NCBI GenBank assembly: GCA_003819815.1
Contig: RPQJ01000019.1
Coordinates: 1 to 45,847, forward strand
Length of the DNA stretch: 45,847 nt
Reading direction: 5' to 3'
From: Lysobacterales bacterium
GTDB lineage: Bacteria; Pseudomonadota; Gammaproteobacteria; Steroidobacterales; Steroidobacteraceae
The translations under genes were made by a program, and so were the position numbers. Below, one piece after another: positions 7,719-16,199 of this stretch; position 1 is the stretch's first letter; each line of letters starts with the position of its first letter. Under the pieces are notes generated by a model. That model was not told the origin of the DNA and searched no databases. It saw nothing but the letters and a program-made list of their open reading frames with translations.

Positions 7719-8480
7719 ATGGAGACCGGCGGACGACCCTTGAGCGAGATCCCGGCCATCAACCGGTTCCTGAGCTACTGCCGGATCCGCACGGTGCCGT
7801 CGAAGACGGTGCTGATCCACGCGGGCGACGTGCCGGACGTCCTCTACTACGTCATCAAGGGCTCGGTCGAGGTGCTGATCGAGGACGAGGAAGGCAACGA
7901 GATGGTCCTCGCCTACCTCAACAAGGGCCAGTTCTTCGGCGAGATGGGCCTCTTCAACGAGCAGCCGCAGCGCAGCGCCTGGGTCCGCACCCGCAGCCAG
8001 TGCGAGCTCGCGGAGATGACCTACCCGCGCTTCCGCCAGATCGCCGCCGAGAGCCCGACGCTGCTCTTCGAACTCGCCACGCAGCTCGCGAGCCGCCTCG
8101 ACCGCACGAACCGCAAGCTCGGCGACCTCGCGTTCGTCGACGTCACCGGCCGCGTCGCGCACGCGATCATGGACCTCTGCAACGAGCCCGATGCGATGAC
8201 GCATCCGGAGGGCACGCAGATCAAGGTTAGCCGCCAGGAGCTCTCGCGGCTCGTCGGCTGCTCGCGCGAGATGGCGGGCCGCGTGCTCAAGGTGCTCGAG
8301 GAGCAGGGCCTGCTCACCGCCCGGGGCAAGACGATGGTCGTCTACGGCGTGCGCCCGCGCCTCAAGGGCAAGGCCGCGCAGATGTCCGCGCAGCCCTCGG
8401 CGCCCTCGCCGCTCGCGCTCCGCGCCCGCTCGAAGGCCGCGACCGCGGCGGACGACGAGGACGAGGACGACGACGAGTAG
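7719..8480 (+). CDS. crp: cAMP receptor protein (Vfr/Clp type) with acidic tail
   Basis: This 253-residue transcription regulator aligns along its whole core with E. coli Crp. The cyclic-nucleotide domain holds Gly74-Glu75 and Arg85-Ser86, which bind the cAMP ribose-phosphate. The C helix has Thr130-Asn131 where E. coli has Thr-Ser. The recognition helix Cys-Ser-Arg-Glu with Arg183, Glu184 and Arg188 matches the residues that read TGTGA. The usual protein ends near residue 212 after Val-Tyr-Gly-Val-Arg. Here about 41 extra residues follow, Ala/Ser-rich and ending in ten residues that are all Asp or Glu. AAGGA at 7706-7710 is the ribosome site. Confidence 0.92.
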   Translation: METGGRPLSEIPAINRFLSYCRIRTVPSKTVLIHAGDVPDVLYYVIKGSVEVLIEDEEGNEMVLAYLNKGQFFGEMGLFNEQPQRSAWVRTRSQCELAEMTYPRFRQIAAESPTLLFELATQLASRLDRTNRKLGDLAFVDVTGRVAHAIMDLCNEPDAMTHPEGTQIKVSRQELSRLVGCSREMAGRVLKVLEEQGLLTARGKTMVVYGVRPRLKGKAAQMSAQPSAPSPLALRARSKAATAADDEDEDDDE

Positions 8481-8531
8481 GCTTCTCGCGGACCTCGCTC
8501 CGGCCGGCTTCCAGCCTCGCGAACCTGCGGC

Positions 8532-9815
8532 TCAGAGCTGCGAGGCAAACACCGAGGACAGCTGCTCGAGCACCCGCTCGCGCCACGGACGGGCGAGCCA
8601 CTCGTCGTGAGTCACGCGACGGGATCGCGCGAGGTCGGCTTCGAACACCCGTTCCACTTCCTCCGCGAACCCCCGGTCGTAGACGTTGAGATTCGCCTCG
8701 TCGTTGAGCCGGAACGAGCGGTTGTCGATGTTGGTGGAGCCCACCGACACCAGCAGCGAGTCGACGATGAGCGCCTTGCAGTGGAACATCGCCGGCTGGA
8801 ACTCGTAGATCTCCGCGCCGGCTTCGAGCAGGCTGCCCCAGTCGGCGCGTGACGCCTTGCGCACGATCTCGGCGTCTGTGTAGGGCCCCGGCACGATGAT
8901 CCGCACCCTGACGCCGCGCTCGAGCGCTGCGACGAGCGCGCGGCGGGTGAGCGCGTCCGGCACGAAGTAGGCGGCAGCGATGTCGATCGTTCGCTCGGCG
9001 GCGGTGAGCGACAGCAGGTACATGAGCTGCATGCTGTCCCCTCCTCCCTCGGGCGAACTCGTGAAGACCTGGCCGAGCACCGTGCCCACGGGCTCGAGCT
9101 GCGGGAAGTAGCCGGGCCCCTGCAGTACCTCGCCCGTCGCCTTGATCCAGTTGTCGATGAACGCTGCCTGCAGCTGCGCGACGCCCGGGCCGTCGAGGCG
9201 ATAGTGCGAATCGCGCCAGTGCTTCCCGTCGCTCCCGTCGCCCTGCCAGTCGTCCCGGATGCCGACGCCGCCCGTGAAGCCGACGCGGCCGTCCACGACC
9301 AGCAGCTTGCGGTGCGTGCGGTTGTTCATGCGCGCGAGGTTGTACCAGTGCAGCGGGTGGTAGAAGTGCAGCTCCGCGCCCGCCGCCTTCAGCTCGTCGA
9401 TGACCGACTGCTCGACGTTCTGGCTGCCGGCCCAGTCGAGCAGGACGTGGACGCGCACCCCCTGCCGGGCGCGCTCCGCGAGGGCGAGCGAGAACTGGCG
9501 GCCGATCTCGCCCGACCAGTAGATGTACGTCTCGAACGTGATGGTCGAGCGTGCCTGCCGGATCGCGTCGAGCATCGCCGGAAAGATCTCGACGCCATTC
9601 TGGAGGTCCTCGATGCGGTTGCCGTCGACGATCGGCGGGCCGAGCAGGATCCCGAGCTCGCGGCGGAACTGTGGATCGTCGATCCCATAGCGGTGCCGCA
9701 GCGTCTTCTCGATCTCGGCTTCGGACGTCGTGAAGTTGAGGGCGAACACCGTGCCGACGATCGCGACCAGTGCTCCCGCGAGGGCGGCGAACCAGCGGCG
9801 CTTGGTCCAGGCCAT
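8532..9815 (-). CDS. cls: cardiolipin synthase (phospholipase D family)
   Basis: This 427-residue membrane-anchored enzyme probably makes cardiolipin from phosphatidylglycerol. A single N-terminal membrane segment spans residues 8-27. Two HKD motifs are visible: His168-x-Lys170 with Asp175, and His345-x-Lys347 with Asp352, each followed by the expected Gly-Gly or Gly-Ser-x-Asn. The reading frame runs further upstream, but the ATG at 9815 has GGAGGGG just before it and places the membrane segment at the N terminus. It converges with crp across 51 bases that hold no visible terminator. Substrate choice among ClsA, ClsB and ClsC types cannot be decided. Confidence 0.88.
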   Translation of the reverse strand: MAWTKRRWFAALAGALVAIVGTVFALNFTTSEAEIEKTLRHRYGIDDPQFRRELGILLGPPIVDGNRIEDLQNGVEIFPAMLDAIRQARSTITFETYIYWSGEIGRQFSLALAERARQGVRVHVLLDWAGSQNVEQSVIDELKAAGAELHFYHPLHWYNLARMNNRTHRKLLVVDGRVGFTGGVGIRDDWQGDGSDGKHWRDSHYRLDGPGVAQLQAAFIDNWIKATGEVLQGPGYFPQLEPVGTVLGQVFTSSPEGGGDSMQLMYLLSLTAAERTIDIAAAYFVPDALTRRALVAALERGVRVRIIVPGPYTDAEIVRKASRADWGSLLEAGAEIYEFQPAMFHCKALIVDSLLVSVGSTNIDNRSFRLNDEANLNVYDRGFAEEVERVFEADLARSRRVTHDEWLARPWRERVLEQLSSVFASQL

Positions 9816-9905
9816 TCGCGACCCCTCCGTGGGTGCGACATCTTTCCAGCAAGCGTTCCCGCACCGAGGCGGAAAATCAATCGGACGACGGAGGGTTCCG
9901 GCGGA

Positions 9906-10021
9906 AGTGAACAGGGGATAGTGAATAGGGGGTAGTGAACAGGGGGGTCGTCGGAGCGGCTCGCGCCGCGTGGCGGGAGGCTCTCCGACGACCCCCCTGT
10001 TCACTACCCCCTATTCACTAT
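9906..10021. repeat. 39-bp perfect inverted repeat built of 14-base units
   Basis: Left arm 9918-9956 and right arm 9983-10021 are perfect reverse complements, separated by 26 G+C-rich bases. The left side is made of three tandem 14-base units at 9906, 9920 and 9934 (AGTGAACAGGGGAT, AGTGAATAGGGGGT, AGTGAACAGGGGGG); the right arm has two inverted units. The right arm supplies the TAG stop of rpe and an in-frame TGA after it. The composition differs from the surroundings. It looks like an inserted repeat element that may also act as a terminator for rpe. Confidence 0.9.
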
Positions 10022-10689
10022 CGCGCGCGCGCGATCCGCTCCCGCATCGCCGCGATCGTCGCCGCATAGTCCTTCGCGCCGAAGATCGCGGAGCCTGCCA
10101 CGAACGTGTCCGCGCCGGCCGCGGCCACGGCCTCGATGTTGTCCGTCTTGATGCCGCCGTCGACCTCGAGCCGGATCGCGCGCCCGCTGCGGTCGATCAT
10201 CTCCCGCACCTGCCGGATCTTCGGCAGTGCCGACGGAATGAAGGACTGTCCGCCGAAGCCCGGGTTGACGGACATGAGCAGCACCATGTCGAGCTTGTCG
10301 AGCACGTAGTCGAGGTACGAGAGCGGGGTCGCCGGGTTGAACACGAGGCCCGGCCGGCAGCCGTGCTCGCGGATCAGGCCGATCGTGCGGTCGACGTGCT
10401 CGCTGGCCTCGGGATGGAACGTGATGAACGTCGCGCCCGCCTTCGCGAAGTCCGGCACGATGCGGTCGACGGGCTTCACCATCAGGTGCACGTCGATCGG
10501 CGCGTCGATGCCGTGCTTGCGCAGCGCCTCGCAGACGAGCGGGCCGATCGTCAGGTTCGGCACGTAGTGGTTGTCCATCACGTCGAAGTGCACGACGTCC
10601 GCGCCCGCGGAGAGCACCGCGCGTACCTCTTCGCCGAGGCGTGCGAAATCCGCGGACAGGATGGACGGGGCAATCCAGGCGGGCTGCAT
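10018..10689 (-). CDS. rpe: ribulose-phosphate 3-epimerase
   Basis: This 223-residue TIM-barrel enzyme interconverts ribulose-5-phosphate and xylulose-5-phosphate. Metal and catalytic residues are visible: His34 and Asp36 in His-Phe-Asp-Val-Met-Asp, His68 in Asp-Val-His-Leu-Met, and Asp177 in Glu-Val-Asp-Gly-Gly-Ile, with Gly-Phe-Gly-Gly-Gln-Ser-Phe between them. The frame extends ten codons upstream, but ATG 10689 has a GGAG site and matches the family start. The stop lies inside the inverted repeat at 9983-10021, so the last residues (Ala-Arg-Ala-Arg) may have been altered by that element. Confidence 0.95.
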   Translation of the reverse strand: MQPAWIAPSILSADFARLGEEVRAVLSAGADVVHFDVMDNHYVPNLTIGPLVCEALRKHGIDAPIDVHLMVKPVDRIVPDFAKAGATFITFHPEASEHVDRTIGLIREHGCRPGLVFNPATPLSYLDYVLDKLDMVLLMSVNPGFGGQSFIPSALPKIRQVREMIDRSGRAIRLEVDGGIKTDNIEAVAAAGADTFVAGSAIFGAKDYAATIAAMRERIARAR

Positions 10690-10717
10690 GGCGAGGCTCC
10701 GGGTGCGGAAGATCCTC

Positions 10718-10726
10718 ACTCTAGCA
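10718..10726 (-). promoter_or_regulatory. extended -10 (TGCTAGAGT) upstream of rpe
   Basis: TGCTAGAGT on the minus strand (10726 to 10718) has the TGn extended -10 form and lies 28 bases before the rpe ATG. No -35 stands out. It belongs to a group of similar sites upstream of pmbA, yjgA, purE and the BtuF-like gene. Confidence 0.4.
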
Positions 10727-10735
10727 GCCCGCGGG

Positions 10736-11554
10736 CTATTTCATCCCACGGTGTTTCCGCAACAGCTCGTATGCGGCGATGAGCCGGCGCGTGCGCTCGT
10801 GCGCGGCCTCGATCATCGACTGCGGCAGGCCGTTCGCCACGAGCTTGTCGGGATGGTTCTGGCTCATCAGGCGGCGATACGCCAGCGTCACTTCCGCATC
10901 CGTCGCCTCGGGCGCGACGCCCAGGGCCTGGTAGGCATCGGCGAGTTCCTCCGCCGCACCCCGCTCCTCCCCGGCGGCGGTCGGCCCGCGCATGCGGAGC
11001 ATCGCCTCCAGCGCGGCGAACTCGATCGCAGAAATCCCGAGCGCGTCGCAGACGCGGCCGAGCACCGCGCGCGAGCGGGCGCTCAGTCCCGCGCCCTGCA
11101 GCGCCGCTTCGAGCTGGATCTGCACGAACAGCCGGCGCAGGTCCTCGCGGCCCGACGTGGCCGCGCGGAACGCCCCGAGCACGTCCTCGAGCGGGAAGTC
11201 CGCGGCCTTGCCCTCGGTGTAGAAGCCGATCGCGCGCTGGATGTCGGCCTCGCCCAGCGAGAAGCGCCGCATCGCGGCACGGGCGGCGTCGATTTCCTGC
11301 TCCGTCACGTGACCGTCGACCTTCGCGACGTGTCCCATGACCTGGAACGTCCCGCGGAAGAACACCTGCTGCAGGTCGGGCGACGGCGGCGACGGCGACG
11401 GCGATGCGGCGCCGCGGCTGGACCCGGGCCGGGTCCCGGCCGTCGAGGCACGATCGAACAGGTGGCCGATGATGAACCCGACGATGGCGCCGAGCAGCCC
11501 GCGCCCGACGAGCGCACCCAGCACCGCACCGATCAGCTTGCCGTACCAGCCCAT
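10736..11554 (-). CDS. djlA: membrane-anchored DnaJ-like co-chaperone DjlA
   Basis: This 272-residue protein has a single N-terminal membrane segment (residues 6-30, Gly-rich as in DjlA), a TerB-like helical middle domain from about 60 to 190, and a C-terminal J domain with the His-Pro-Asp motif at 234-236 that stimulates DnaK. Length and domain order match E. coli DjlA (271). The ATG at 11554 is chosen because it begins the Gly-Trp-Tyr-Gly-Lys membrane segment and has AAGGA upstream. It may share transcription with rpe, whose start is 46 bases downstream. Confidence 0.93.
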   Translation of the reverse strand: MGWYGKLIGAVLGALVGRGLLGAIVGFIIGHLFDRASTAGTRPGSSRGAASPSPSPPSPDLQQVFFRGTFQVMGHVAKVDGHVTEQEIDAARAAMRRFSLGEADIQRAIGFYTEGKAADFPLEDVLGAFRAATSGREDLRRLFVQIQLEAALQGAGLSARSRAVLGRVCDALGISAIEFAALEAMLRMRGPTAAGEERGAAEELADAYQALGVAPEATDAEVTLAYRRLMSQNHPDKLVANGLPQSMIEAAHERTRRLIAAYELLRKHRGMK

Positions 11555-11611
11555 GGTTTCCTTGACCGCCCGGGAGCGCCCTTGCAACACTCGCCGTTTC
11601 CGGCGGCGACG

Positions 11612-11621
11612 TATGGTACCA
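11612..11621. promoter_or_regulatory. overlapping divergent -10 elements, djlA/purC
   Basis: The short palindromic run TATGGTACCA can serve as TATGGT for purC (plus, 11612-11617) and as TGGTACCAT for djlA (minus, 11621-11613). No convincing -35 is visible on either side. Only 96 bases separate the two start codons, so the promoters must lie here. Confidence 0.3.
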
Positions 11622-11650
11622 GCCGGCCCTTCCACGATCCGGACACGTCC

Positions 11651-12559
11651 ATGCCCCCAGCATCCTCGACACCGCCTTCGCCGCCGATGCACGAATCGAG
11701 CGTTCCCGGCCTGCGACGCGTGCACCAGGGCAAGGTGCGGGACATCTACGAGGCCGACGAGCGGCACCTGCTCATCGTCACGACCGACCGCCTGAGCGCG
11801 TTCGACGTCGTCCTGCCCGACCCGATCCCGGGCAAGGGGCAGGTGCTCACGACCATCTCCAACTACTGGTTCGACCGCACGCGCCACATCGTCCCGAATC
11901 ACCTGGGCGACGTGCCGCTCGAGCGGGTCGTGCCCGACGCCGCCGCTCGCGCGCTGATCGCCGACCGCAGCATGGTGGTCCGCCGGCTCAGGGCCCTGCC
12001 GGTGGAGGCGGTCGTGCGCGGCTACCTGATCGGGTCGGGCTGGAAGGACTACCAGCGCACCGGCGAGGTCTGCGGCATACGCCTGCCTGCCGGACTGCAG
12101 CTCGCCGGCCGCTTGCCGCGCCCGCTCTTCACGCCGGCGACCAAGGCCGAGCGGGGCCAGCACGACGAGAACGTCGCGTTCGACGCCGTGGCGGCGACCA
12201 TCGGGGCCGACCTCGCCGCCAGGGTCCGCGATACGGCGATCGCGCTCTACGAGTACGCCGCGGCCCACGCGCTCGCGCGGGGCATCATCATCGCCGACAC
12301 GAAGTTCGAGTTCGGCGTCGACGACGCGGGCGCGCTCACGCTGATCGACGAGGCGCTCACGCCGGACTCGTCGCGGTTCTGGCCGGTCGACACGTACCGC
12401 CCGGGCACGAGCCCGCCGTCGTTCGACAAGCAGTTCGTGCGCGACTATCTCGAGACGCTCGACTGGAACAAGACTCCGCCCGCGCCGCGGCTCCCGGCCG
12501 ACGTCATCGCGAAGACCTCGGATAAGTACCGCGAGGCGCTGCGCCGCCTGACGTCGTGA
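11651..12559 (+). CDS. purC: SAICAR synthetase
   Basis: This 302-residue enzyme joins aspartate to CAIR with ATP, the seventh step of purine synthesis. Motifs include Gly-Lys-Val-Arg-Asp-Ile-Tyr near residue 23, Asp-Arg-Leu-Ser-Ala-Phe-Asp, Asp-Thr-Lys-Phe-Glu-Phe-Gly, and the signature [14 protein letters not shown]. Two starts are possible: ATG 11651, or ATG 11687, which would remove a Pro/Ser-rich 12-residue leader and give 290 residues; neither has a good ribosome site. It is separate from purEK, about 4 kb away. It converges with the next gene across 10 bases. Confidence 0.94.
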   Translation: MPPASSTPPSPPMHESSVPGLRRVHQGKVRDIYEADERHLLIVTTDRLSAFDVVLPDPIPGKGQVLTTISNYWFDRTRHIVPNHLGDVPLERVVPDAAARALIADRSMVVRRLRALPVEAVVRGYLIGSGWKDYQRTGEVCGIRLPAGLQLAGRLPRPLFTPATKAERGQHDENVAFDAVAATIGADLAARVRDTAIALYEYAAAHALARGIIIADTKFEFGVDDAGALTLIDEALTPDSSRFWPVDTYRPGTSPPSFDKQFVRDYLETLDWNKTPPAPRLPADVIAKTSDKYREALRRLTS

Positions 12560-12569
12560 CCGGCGTTGT

Positions 12570-13388
12570 TCACAGGCCGGCGTCGCGCATCGCCCAGCGG
12601 GCGATCACGCGATGCAGTTCCCGCACGCCGTCCGTGAGCGCCGCCGGGCCGGGCTGCAGGATGATCGATGACTTCACCTCGTGCAGTTCGCCGTCGCGCA
12701 CGGCGGGCACGGCCTGCCAGCCCGGTCGCGCCTCGACGGCACGCGGGCTGAACTTCTTGCCGCACCACGACCCGAACACCACGTCGGGCGCCCGCCGTAC
12801 GACCTCGAGCGGGTCCGCGATGATGCGGTCACGCCCGAGCGACTGGACGGCCAGCTCGGGAAACACGTCGTCGCCGCCGGCGATGCCGATCAGCTCGGAG
12901 ACCCAGCGGATCGCCGAGATCTGCGGCGAGTCCCACTCCTCGAAGTAGACCCGCGGCCGACGCGGCAGCCCGGCCGCCGCGTCGCGCACGGCCTCGAGTC
13001 CCTGCTCGAGCTCCTCGACGAGCGCCTGCGCCCTCGCCTCGCAGCCCACCATGCCCCCGAGCATGAGCACGACGCGCAGGATGTCGGCGATGCTGCGCTG
13101 GTTGAAGACGTGCACCTCGATGCCACGCTTCACGAGGTCCGCGGCGATGTCCGCCTGCAGGTCGGAGAAGCCGAGCACGAGGTCGGGCTCGAGCTCGGCG
13201 ATGCGATCGAGCTTGGCGCTCGTGAACGCCGAGACCCGCGGCTTCTCGCGACGCGCCCGCGGCGGCCGCACGGTGAATCCCGAGATGCCCACGATGCGCG
13301 CTTCCTCGCCGAGCAGGTACAGCGCCTCGGTGGTCTCCTCCGTCAGGCACACGATGCGGGACGGGTAGCGCGCGGAACCGGATTTCAT
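12570..13388 (-). CDS. BtuF/TroA-fold binding protein without signal peptide
   Basis: This 272-residue protein resembles cobalamin/iron-siderophore binding proteins of ABC importers (Pro-Ser-Arg-Ile-Val-Cys-Leu-Thr-Glu-Glu-Thr-Thr-Glu near 9-21, Val-Gly-Ile-Ser-Gly near 33, Glu-Pro-Asp-Leu-Val-Leu-Gly near 66). Such proteins normally act in the periplasm. Here no signal peptide is present, and an in-frame TAG lies 12 bases before the ATG, so one cannot be added. No permease or ATPase gene is adjacent. A cytoplasmic corrinoid- or metal-binding role is an inference. TGCTAGATT ends 6 bases before the start, suggesting a leaderless message. Confidence 0.8.
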   Translation of the reverse strand: MKSGSARYPSRIVCLTEETTEALYLLGEEARIVGISGFTVRPPRARREKPRVSAFTSAKLDRIAELEPDLVLGFSDLQADIAADLVKRGIEVHVFNQRSIADILRVVLMLGGMVGCEARAQALVEELEQGLEAVRDAAAGLPRRPRVYFEEWDSPQISAIRWVSELIGIAGGDDVFPELAVQSLGRDRIIADPLEVVRRAPDVVFGSWCGKKFSPRAVEARPGWQAVPAVRDGELHEVKSSIILQPGPAALTDGVRELHRVIARWAMRDAGL

Positions 13389-13394
13389 GCGGAT

Positions 13395-13403
13395 AATCTA
13401 GCA
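13395..13403 (-). promoter_or_regulatory. extended -10 (TGCTAGATT) at the BtuF-like start
   Basis: Read on the minus strand from 13403 to 13395, this element ends 6 bases before the ATG at 13388. Initiation 6-7 bases downstream would put the first nucleotide on or next to the start codon. No ribosome site is visible. Confidence 0.4.
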
Positions 13404-13457
13404 CTTGCCCGTGCCGCCCCGCCGTGCAACCCTTGCCGCGCCTTGAGCACGCCCCCC

Positions 13458-14762
13458 ATGTTCTTTCCCTCCCTGCGCCAGCGCGTCGAGCACTGGCTTT
13501 TCGACCTGCCCGAGTCGCTCGGCGGGGGGCCGCTCGCCTGGCTCGCGCTGCCGCTGCGCTACCTGTACGCGCTGGTGCGCGACCTGTTCCGCGGCGAACT
13601 GGGCCTCCGTGCGATGAGCCTCGTGTACTCGTCGCTCTTCGCACTCGTGCCGATCGTCGCGGTGTCGTTCGCGGTGCTGCAGGCCTTCGGCTACCACCGC
13701 CAGATCGAACCCGCGCTGTACGACCTGCTGCGCCCGCTTGGCGAACAGGGCCAGCACCTCGCCTCGAGCATCATGCGGTTCGTGGAGAACGTGCGGGGAT
13801 CGGTGCTCGGTACCGTCGGCTTCGTCGTGCTGCTCTACACCGTCGTGTCGATGATCCAGAAGGTCGAGAGCTCGCTCAACTTCGTGTGGCACGTCGAGCG
13901 GCCGCGCAGCCTCGCCCGCCGGGTGACCGAGTACGTCGTAATCATGCTGGTCGGGCCCGTCGTCGCCGTGCTCGCGCTCGTGCTGCTCGCCTCGATCGAA
14001 GCGAGCGCCGTCGCGAGCCGGCTGTCCGGGCTCGCGGGCGCCGCGGACTCGACTCCGCACGTCACACCCTACGTGATGGTGATCGCGCTCTTCCTTTTCA
14101 TGTACACGTACATGCCCAACACGCGCGTGCGGATCGGGCCCGCCGCGGTCGGTGCCGTGTCCGCAGGCGTCCTGTGGGCCGCCGTCGGCGCGCTGTTCGC
14201 GCGCTTCGTCGTCTACGCAACGCAGGTCGCCGCGATCTACGCGGGCTTCGCCGTCGTGCTGCTGTTCCTCATCTGGCTGCACCTGAGCTGGCTGATCCTG
14301 CTCGTGGGTGCGCAGCTGTCGTTCTACGTGCAGCACCCCGAGCACCTGCGCAGCGGCCACGAGGAAGTGCCGATGACGGGCGCGCTGCGCGAGCGACTCG
14401 CGCTTTCGGTGATGGCGCTCGTCGGGCGGCGATTCCTCGACGGCGGGCCGCGGTGGGACGTCGCGGCCCTCGCCGAGCGGCTCGAGGTGCCGGGAACGGT
14501 GCTGAGCGAGATCGTCGAGGACCTCGAGTCGCACGGCCTCGTGCTCGACGCCCAGGACGACACCGTGGCGCCTGCCCGCGACCTCGGCTCGACGACGCTC
14601 GCCTCGATCCTGGCCGCCGTGAGGCACGAGACGCCGGATCCGCGGCGGCCGGCGCCTCGAGCGGTGGCCGCAGCCGACGCGGCGGCGAGTGCCGCCGACG
14701 ACGCACTGATGGCGAGCCAGCGCGACCGTACGCTGCTCGACCTGGTGCGGTCCGTCTCCTGA
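13458..14762 (+). CDS. YihY/BrkB family inner-membrane protein
   Basis: This 434-residue protein belongs to the YihY family once labelled ribonuclease BN. About six membrane helices run from roughly residue 45 to 295, with the family pattern Arg-Ala-Met-Ser-Leu-Val-Tyr-Ser-Ser-Leu-Phe-Ala-Leu-Val-Pro near 52-66 and Tyr-Met-Pro-Asn-Thr-Arg-Val near 218. A soluble C-terminal winged-helix domain (about 310-390) follows, as in the long gammaproteobacterial members. The molecular function is not known. ATG 13458 is the first start that begins the family N terminus. It lies 69 bases from the divergent BtuF-like gene. Confidence 0.87.
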   Translation: MFFPSLRQRVEHWLFDLPESLGGGPLAWLALPLRYLYALVRDLFRGELGLRAMSLVYSSLFALVPIVAVSFAVLQAFGYHRQIEPALYDLLRPLGEQGQHLASSIMRFVENVRGSVLGTVGFVVLLYTVVSMIQKVESSLNFVWHVERPRSLARRVTEYVVIMLVGPVVAVLALVLLASIEASAVASRLSGLAGAADSTPHVTPYVMVIALFLFMYTYMPNTRVRIGPAAVGAVSAGVLWAAVGALFARFVVYATQVAAIYAGFAVVLLFLIWLHLSWLILLVGAQLSFYVQHPEHLRSGHEEVPMTGALRERLALSVMALVGRRFLDGGPRWDVAALAERLEVPGTVLSEIVEDLESHGLVLDAQDDTVAPARDLGSTTLASILAAVRHETPDPRRPAPRAVAAADAAASAADDALMASQRDRTLLDLVRSVS

Positions 14763-14775
14763 CGCCGGGCTGCGC

Positions 14776-16125
14776 TCAGCCGCCCGCCACGGTCATCTGC
14801 TCGACCAGGATCGAACCCGTGCGCACGCCGCTGCGTGCGTCGACGTCGGAGCCCACCTCGACGACCTGGCGGTACATGTCGCGGAGATTGCCCGCGATCG
14901 TCACTTCGTGGACGGGATACTGGAGGCGCCCGCCTTCGACCCAGAAGCCCGCCGCGCCACGCGAGTAGTCACCCGTGACGCCGTTGACGCCCTGGCCCAT
15001 CAGCTCGGTGACGTAGAGCCCGCGGTCGAGCAGCGCGAGCATGCCGTCGAGGTCGCGGCCGCGGCCATGCACGATCAGGTTGTGCGTGCCGCCGGCGTTG
15101 CCGGTCGTGCGCAGCCCGAGTTTGCGCGCCGAATACGTGCCGAGCACGTAGCCGAGCAGCATGCCGCCCTCGACGAGCTCGCGGTCGCGCGTGGCGACGC
15201 CTTCGTGGTCGAACGGTGCGCTCGCGAGCGCCTTCGCGAGGTGCGGCCGCTCGGACAGCGCGAACCAGTCGGGGAACACCTGCTGGCCCGCCGCGTCGAG
15301 CAGGAACGACGCGCGACGGTACTGGCTGCCGCCGCGGATCGCCCCGACGAAATGGCTCACGAGCCCGCGGGCCACCTCGGGCGCGTACAGCACCGGCACG
15401 CGCATCGTCTCGAGCTTGCGCGCCTCGAGCCGCCGGACCGCGCGCTCGCCGCTCATCCGTCCCACCGAGGCCGCGGCCTCGAGTTCGCGCCAGTCGCGCG
15501 CGGTCGTGTACCAGTAGTCGCGCTCCATCTCCTCGCCCTGCGACCCGAGCACGGAGCAGCTCACGCTGTGGATGGTGCCCGGGTAGGCGGCGAGGAATCC
15601 GTGCGTGTTTCCGTACGCGCGCATGCCCCGGTGCGAGCTCACGGTGGCACCCTCGGAGTTGGTGATGCGCGGGTCCACCGCGAACGCGGCGGCTTCGCAC
15701 TCGAGTGCGAGCGCGCAGGCCGCCTCGGGCGTGAGGTCCCAGGGATGGGAAAGATCGAGGTCCGGCACGTCGCGAGCGAGCGTCTCGGGATCGGCGAGGC
15801 CCGCGCAGGCGTCCTCGGCGGTGTAGCGCGCGATGCTGCAGGCCTTCGCGACCGTCTCCCGGAGCGCCGCGGGCCCCAGGTCGGCCGTGCTCGCGGCACC
15901 CTTGCGCGTGCCGAAGTAAACCGTCACCGCGAGGCCGCGGTCCCGCTGGTATTCGACCGTCTCGACCTCGCCGAGGCGCGCCGAGACCGTGAGCCCGACG
16001 TCGAGGCTGATCGCCGCCTCGGCCTGCGACGCGCCGAGCGCGCGGGCTTCCCCGAGCGCGAGCTCGACGAGCGCGAGCAGGTCGGCGCCATCGGGGGTGA
16101 CTTCGGTCGGGCGTTCGAGCGTCAT
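14776..16125 (-). CDS. pmbA: metalloprotease partner PmbA/TldE
   Basis: This 449-residue protein is the TldE half of the TldD/TldE protease, which degrades unfolded peptides and matures some modified peptides such as microcin B17. It has the expected Asn-Ser-Glu-Gly block near 155, Gly-Asp-Tyr-Ser-Arg-Gly-Ala-Ala-Gly-Phe-Trp near 390, and no His-Glu-x-x-x-His zinc motif, which belongs to TldD. Its partner tldD is in this window about 5 kb away. The gene is divergent from yjgA, as in E. coli. Its end faces yihY across 13 bases. Confidence 0.93.
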   Translation of the reverse strand: MTLERPTEVTPDGADLLALVELALGEARALGASQAEAAISLDVGLTVSARLGEVETVEYQRDRGLAVTVYFGTRKGAASTADLGPAALRETVAKACSIARYTAEDACAGLADPETLARDVPDLDLSHPWDLTPEAACALALECEAAAFAVDPRITNSEGATVSSHRGMRAYGNTHGFLAAYPGTIHSVSCSVLGSQGEEMERDYWYTTARDWRELEAAASVGRMSGERAVRRLEARKLETMRVPVLYAPEVARGLVSHFVGAIRGGSQYRRASFLLDAAGQQVFPDWFALSERPHLAKALASAPFDHEGVATRDRELVEGGMLLGYVLGTYSARKLGLRTTGNAGGTHNLIVHGRGRDLDGMLALLDRGLYVTELMGQGVNGVTGDYSRGAAGFWVEGGRLQYPVHEVTIAGNLRDMYRQVVEVGSDVDARSGVRTGSILVEQMTVAGG

Positions 16126-16152
16126 GGCAGCGCCGGTCGGATGGGGTTCGGC

Positions 16153-16161
16153 ATTCTAGCA
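16153..16161 (-). promoter_or_regulatory. extended -10 (TGCTAGAAT) upstream of pmbA
   Basis: Read on the minus strand from 16161 to 16153, TAGAAT matches five of six -10 positions and has the TGn extension. It lies 27 bases before the pmbA ATG. No -35 is clear. Confidence 0.5.
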
Positions 16162-16182
16162 GCGGGCCCGGCGGGCGCCGCG

Positions 16183-16191
16183 TGCTAGCAT
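16183..16191 (+). promoter_or_regulatory. extended -10 (TGCTAGCAT) at the yjgA start
   Basis: TGCTAGCAT at 16183-16191 ends 8 bases before the yjgA ATG, the spacing expected for a leaderless transcript. It lies back to back with the pmbA element in a 74-base divergent spacer. Confidence 0.4.
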
Positions 16192-16199
16192 CCGGCGCG

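Noticed and set aside
13389-13457. Cobalamin riboswitch for the BtuF-like gene
   Set aside because: The divergent spacer is only 69 bases and the predicted -10 adjoins the start codon, leaving no room.
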